From Myxococcales bacterium (lineage in GTDB: Bacteria; Myxococcota_A; Polyangia; Polyangiales; Ga0077539), in the NCBI GenBank assembly GCA_016792845.1, contig JAEUKH010000028.1, positions 310,001-374,000 on the forward strand: a stretch of DNA of 64,000 bases. The letters are read 5' to 3'. Positions 62,704-64,000 of this stretch are shown here, piece after piece (the stretch's first letter is position 1; every line of letters starts with the position of its first letter). The notes below the pieces were generated by a model that saw only the letters and a program-made list of their open reading frames with translations, ran no database searches and was not told the origin of the DNA. A program made the position numbers and the translations under genes.

Positions 62704-64000
62704 ATGTCCGACCCCGCCGCGCAGCCCCCCGCGCCCCAGGCAGACGACCTCGGCGGCAGCTACGAGGTCATCCGTCGTCGGCTCCTCGAACGCGCCAACG
62801 CCCTCGGCACCGCGGGCGAGTCGCTCAACCAGAAGCGCAAAGAGGTCTTCGGCGGCGCCGAGCTGAGCCTCGCCGCGACCGAGCGAATTCGCACCGAGAA
62901 CAACTGCCTCCCGCGCGACCTCATCGCCGTGGGGGGCCGCCTCCTGGTCGGCTTCGAGGTCTTCGTCGGCATGAAGGCCGAGGTGTCAGTCACCGACATC
63001 TTCGGGCTCCACCGGCTCGACCGCGGCGCCGACGGCGCAATCTCGTTCACGCCGCTCGGGCTCGACGACGGGGGCTTCCTCGTCGATGAGCGCTTCACCA
63101 AGGAGTTCGGCGATCTCTTTCGCTACGTGCGAGAGGCAAGGCTCGCGCAGCTTCGGCGCACCGAACGGCGGCTCCTGGCGGTGTTCTCGACGGGCTCGAA
63201 CGCCCGCGATCAGAAGGTCTTCCGCTGGAGCCTCGATGGGGGCGGCCGCATCGGGTACGTCGACGCCCGCGGCGACGAAGACCACACCCGCCCGCGCGCC
63301 CACGATTTCGCGTGGAAGCAGACCACCCGCGAGAACCAGGTGGCGGGCAAATTCCCCCACGTTTCGATCCTCGATGAGGTCTTCGTCGAGACCATCGGCG
63401 GCGACCTCACCATCAAGGTCGAGAACAACACCGCCTCGGGGCAGGGGCTCTACGCCGAGCCCGTCGAAGACCGCAACCAGACCCTCGACGACGCGACGAT
63501 CCAGTACGCGCGGCTCGGCACGCTGATCTTCCTGCGAATCAAGCCGTACCGAGAGAACGCCTGGCGGCACTTCATCTTCAACGCGCGGCAGAAGACCGTC
63601 TTGCGCGTCGACGCCCTCGAGCACGCCGCGCTCGCGCTGCCCGATGACCAGGGGGTGATCTTCCCCACGGGGTATTACCTCGCGTCGGGCGAGCAGAAGA
63701 TCTTCGACGGCGACGCCGCCCACATGGTCTTCGAGCGGGTGGTCAAGGCGCCCAACGGCGAAGACGTGCTCTACGTCTTCTTCCGCGAGAGCGACGGAAA
63801 GTACCTCCTCTACCCCTACAACGTCATCGCCCGCGACGTGGCCACGCCCATCGCGTGCCACGGGTACTCGCTCTTCGACGACGGCACCATGATCGTGTTT
63901 CGCTCGACACCGGGCGAAGAGCCGACCCGCGTGCATCTCATGCAAGTGTGGAAGACGCCCTTCACCACCGTCGAGTTCGCCGCCACGGTGCCCACGCCCG
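62704..64000 (+). CDS. DUF3686-type 'DNA repair ATPase', N-terminal part
   Basis: The gene begins at ATG 62704, 9 bp after the flotillin stop, and runs off the window after 432 codons. The visible part contains a charged N-terminus, the segment TERIRTENNCLPRDLIAVGGRLLVGFEVFVG, FGLHRLDRG, and several long mixed beta/alpha blocks with KIFDGDAAHMVFERV. It resembles the N-terminal region of the large DUF3686 proteins usually annotated as DNA-repair ATPases, which often neighbour flotillin genes. The AAA ATPase would be in the unseen C-terminal part. The DNA-repair label is family convention, not shown here. Confidence 0.75.
   Translation, partial: MSDPAAQPPAPQADDLGGSYEVIRRRLLERANALGTAGESLNQKRKEVFGGAELSLAATERIRTENNCLPRDLIAVGGRLLVGFEVFVGMKAEVSVTDIFGLHRLDRGADGAISFTPLGLDDGGFLVDERFTKEFGDLFRYVREARLAQLRRTERRLLAVFSTGSNARDQKVFRWSLDGGGRIGYVDARGDEDHTRPRAHDFAWKQTTRENQVAGKFPHVSILDEVFVETIGGDLTIKVENNTASGQGLYAEPVEDRNQTLDDATIQYARLGTLIFLRIKPYRENAWRHFIFNARQKTVLRVDALEHAALALPDDQGVIFPTGYYLASGEQKIFDGDAAHMVFERVVKAPNGEDVLYVFFRESDGKYLLYPYNVIARDVATPIACHGYSLFDDGTMIVFRSTPGEEPTRVHLMQVWKTPFTTVEFAATVPTP

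Noticed and set aside
1..64000. tRNA, rRNA, prophage or secretion-system loci
   Set aside because: I saw no tRNA cloverleaf motifs, rRNA segments, integrases or phage structural genes on either strand; rnpB is the only structured RNA I can support.

Overview
The window is a stretch of very GC-rich chromosome (about 70% by eye, strong G/C third-position bias). It most resembles a Myxococcota/Polyangia-type (Sandaracinus-like) delta-lineage Gram-negative. The reasons are an outer-membrane and lipoprotein-heavy gene set, a TolQ/ExbB-TolR/ExbD-TonB cluster beside an OmpA protein with thrombospondin-type-3 calcium repeats, many lipoproteins with Asp/Ala/Gly-rich linkers, PAS-rich hybrid kinases, and a double-length UvrA. 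The phylum call is inference from gene content; there is no rRNA in the window.

Layout. 1-5 kb: end of an unknown gene, a CapA-like phosphoesterase, and a translationally coupled minus-strand operon of two FadL-type porins plus a lipoprotein. 5-12.5 kb: OmpA/TSP3 lipoprotein, polyprenol-phosphate mannosyltransferase, Pro-rich protein, OprP/O porin, M48 metalloprotease lipoprotein, class-C-type serine hydrolase, tRNA pseudouridine synthase TruD. 12.5-17.5 kb: TolQ/ExbB, TolR/ExbD, TonB-like protein, OmpA-TSP3 and a lipoprotein. 17.6-23.3 kb: a minus-strand run of TPR protein, PP2C phosphatase and two large surface lipoproteins (PKD-like, NHL-like). 23.4-28.7 kb: tandem-fused UvrA with four ABC units. 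28.7-33.1 kb: GST, WYL regulator, FG-GAP lipoprotein, YcgL-type nucleotidyltransferase. 33.1-38.2 kb: two Wzy/WaaL-type polysaccharide membrane proteins flanking an IS5 remnant, a 59-residue orphan ORF and soluble transhydrogenase SthA. 38.2-45.4 kb: JmjC/cupin, repeat lipoprotein, MATE exporter, degenerate kinase, CoaBC and VanW. 45.6-52.5 kb: a 1570-residue hybrid kinase, SMI1/KNR4 protein and membrane histidine kinase. 52.6-55 kb: cytochrome-P460-like lipoprotein, TPR/PEGA protein, Cys-rich lipoprotein and a small membrane protein. 55.4-55.8 kb: RNase P RNA (rnpB) with its terminator. 55.9-59.7 kb: HEAGH metallopeptidase and an esterase lipoprotein with long tandem repeats. 59.8-64 kb: YqiJ-like protein, flotillin, and the start of a DUF3686-type 'DNA repair ATPase'.

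How the genes work together. Most of the window builds or services the cell envelope: porins, Ton/Tol energisation, surface lipoproteins, polysaccharide polymerisation and flotillin. Housekeeping genes (truD, uvrA, sthA, coaBC, rnpB) are scattered among them.

The most unexpected signal is not a gene. The exact palindromic pattern TTGAC-N5-GTCAA occurs seven times, always with the same 5-base spacer, all between 38,183 and 43,946 and nowhere else I could find in the window. Most copies lie inside unrelated coding sequences in more than one reading frame. A variant lengthened by exactly 10 bases lies in the one sizeable divergent promoter region of the same segment. This looks like a DNA-level binding-site array superimposed on genes.
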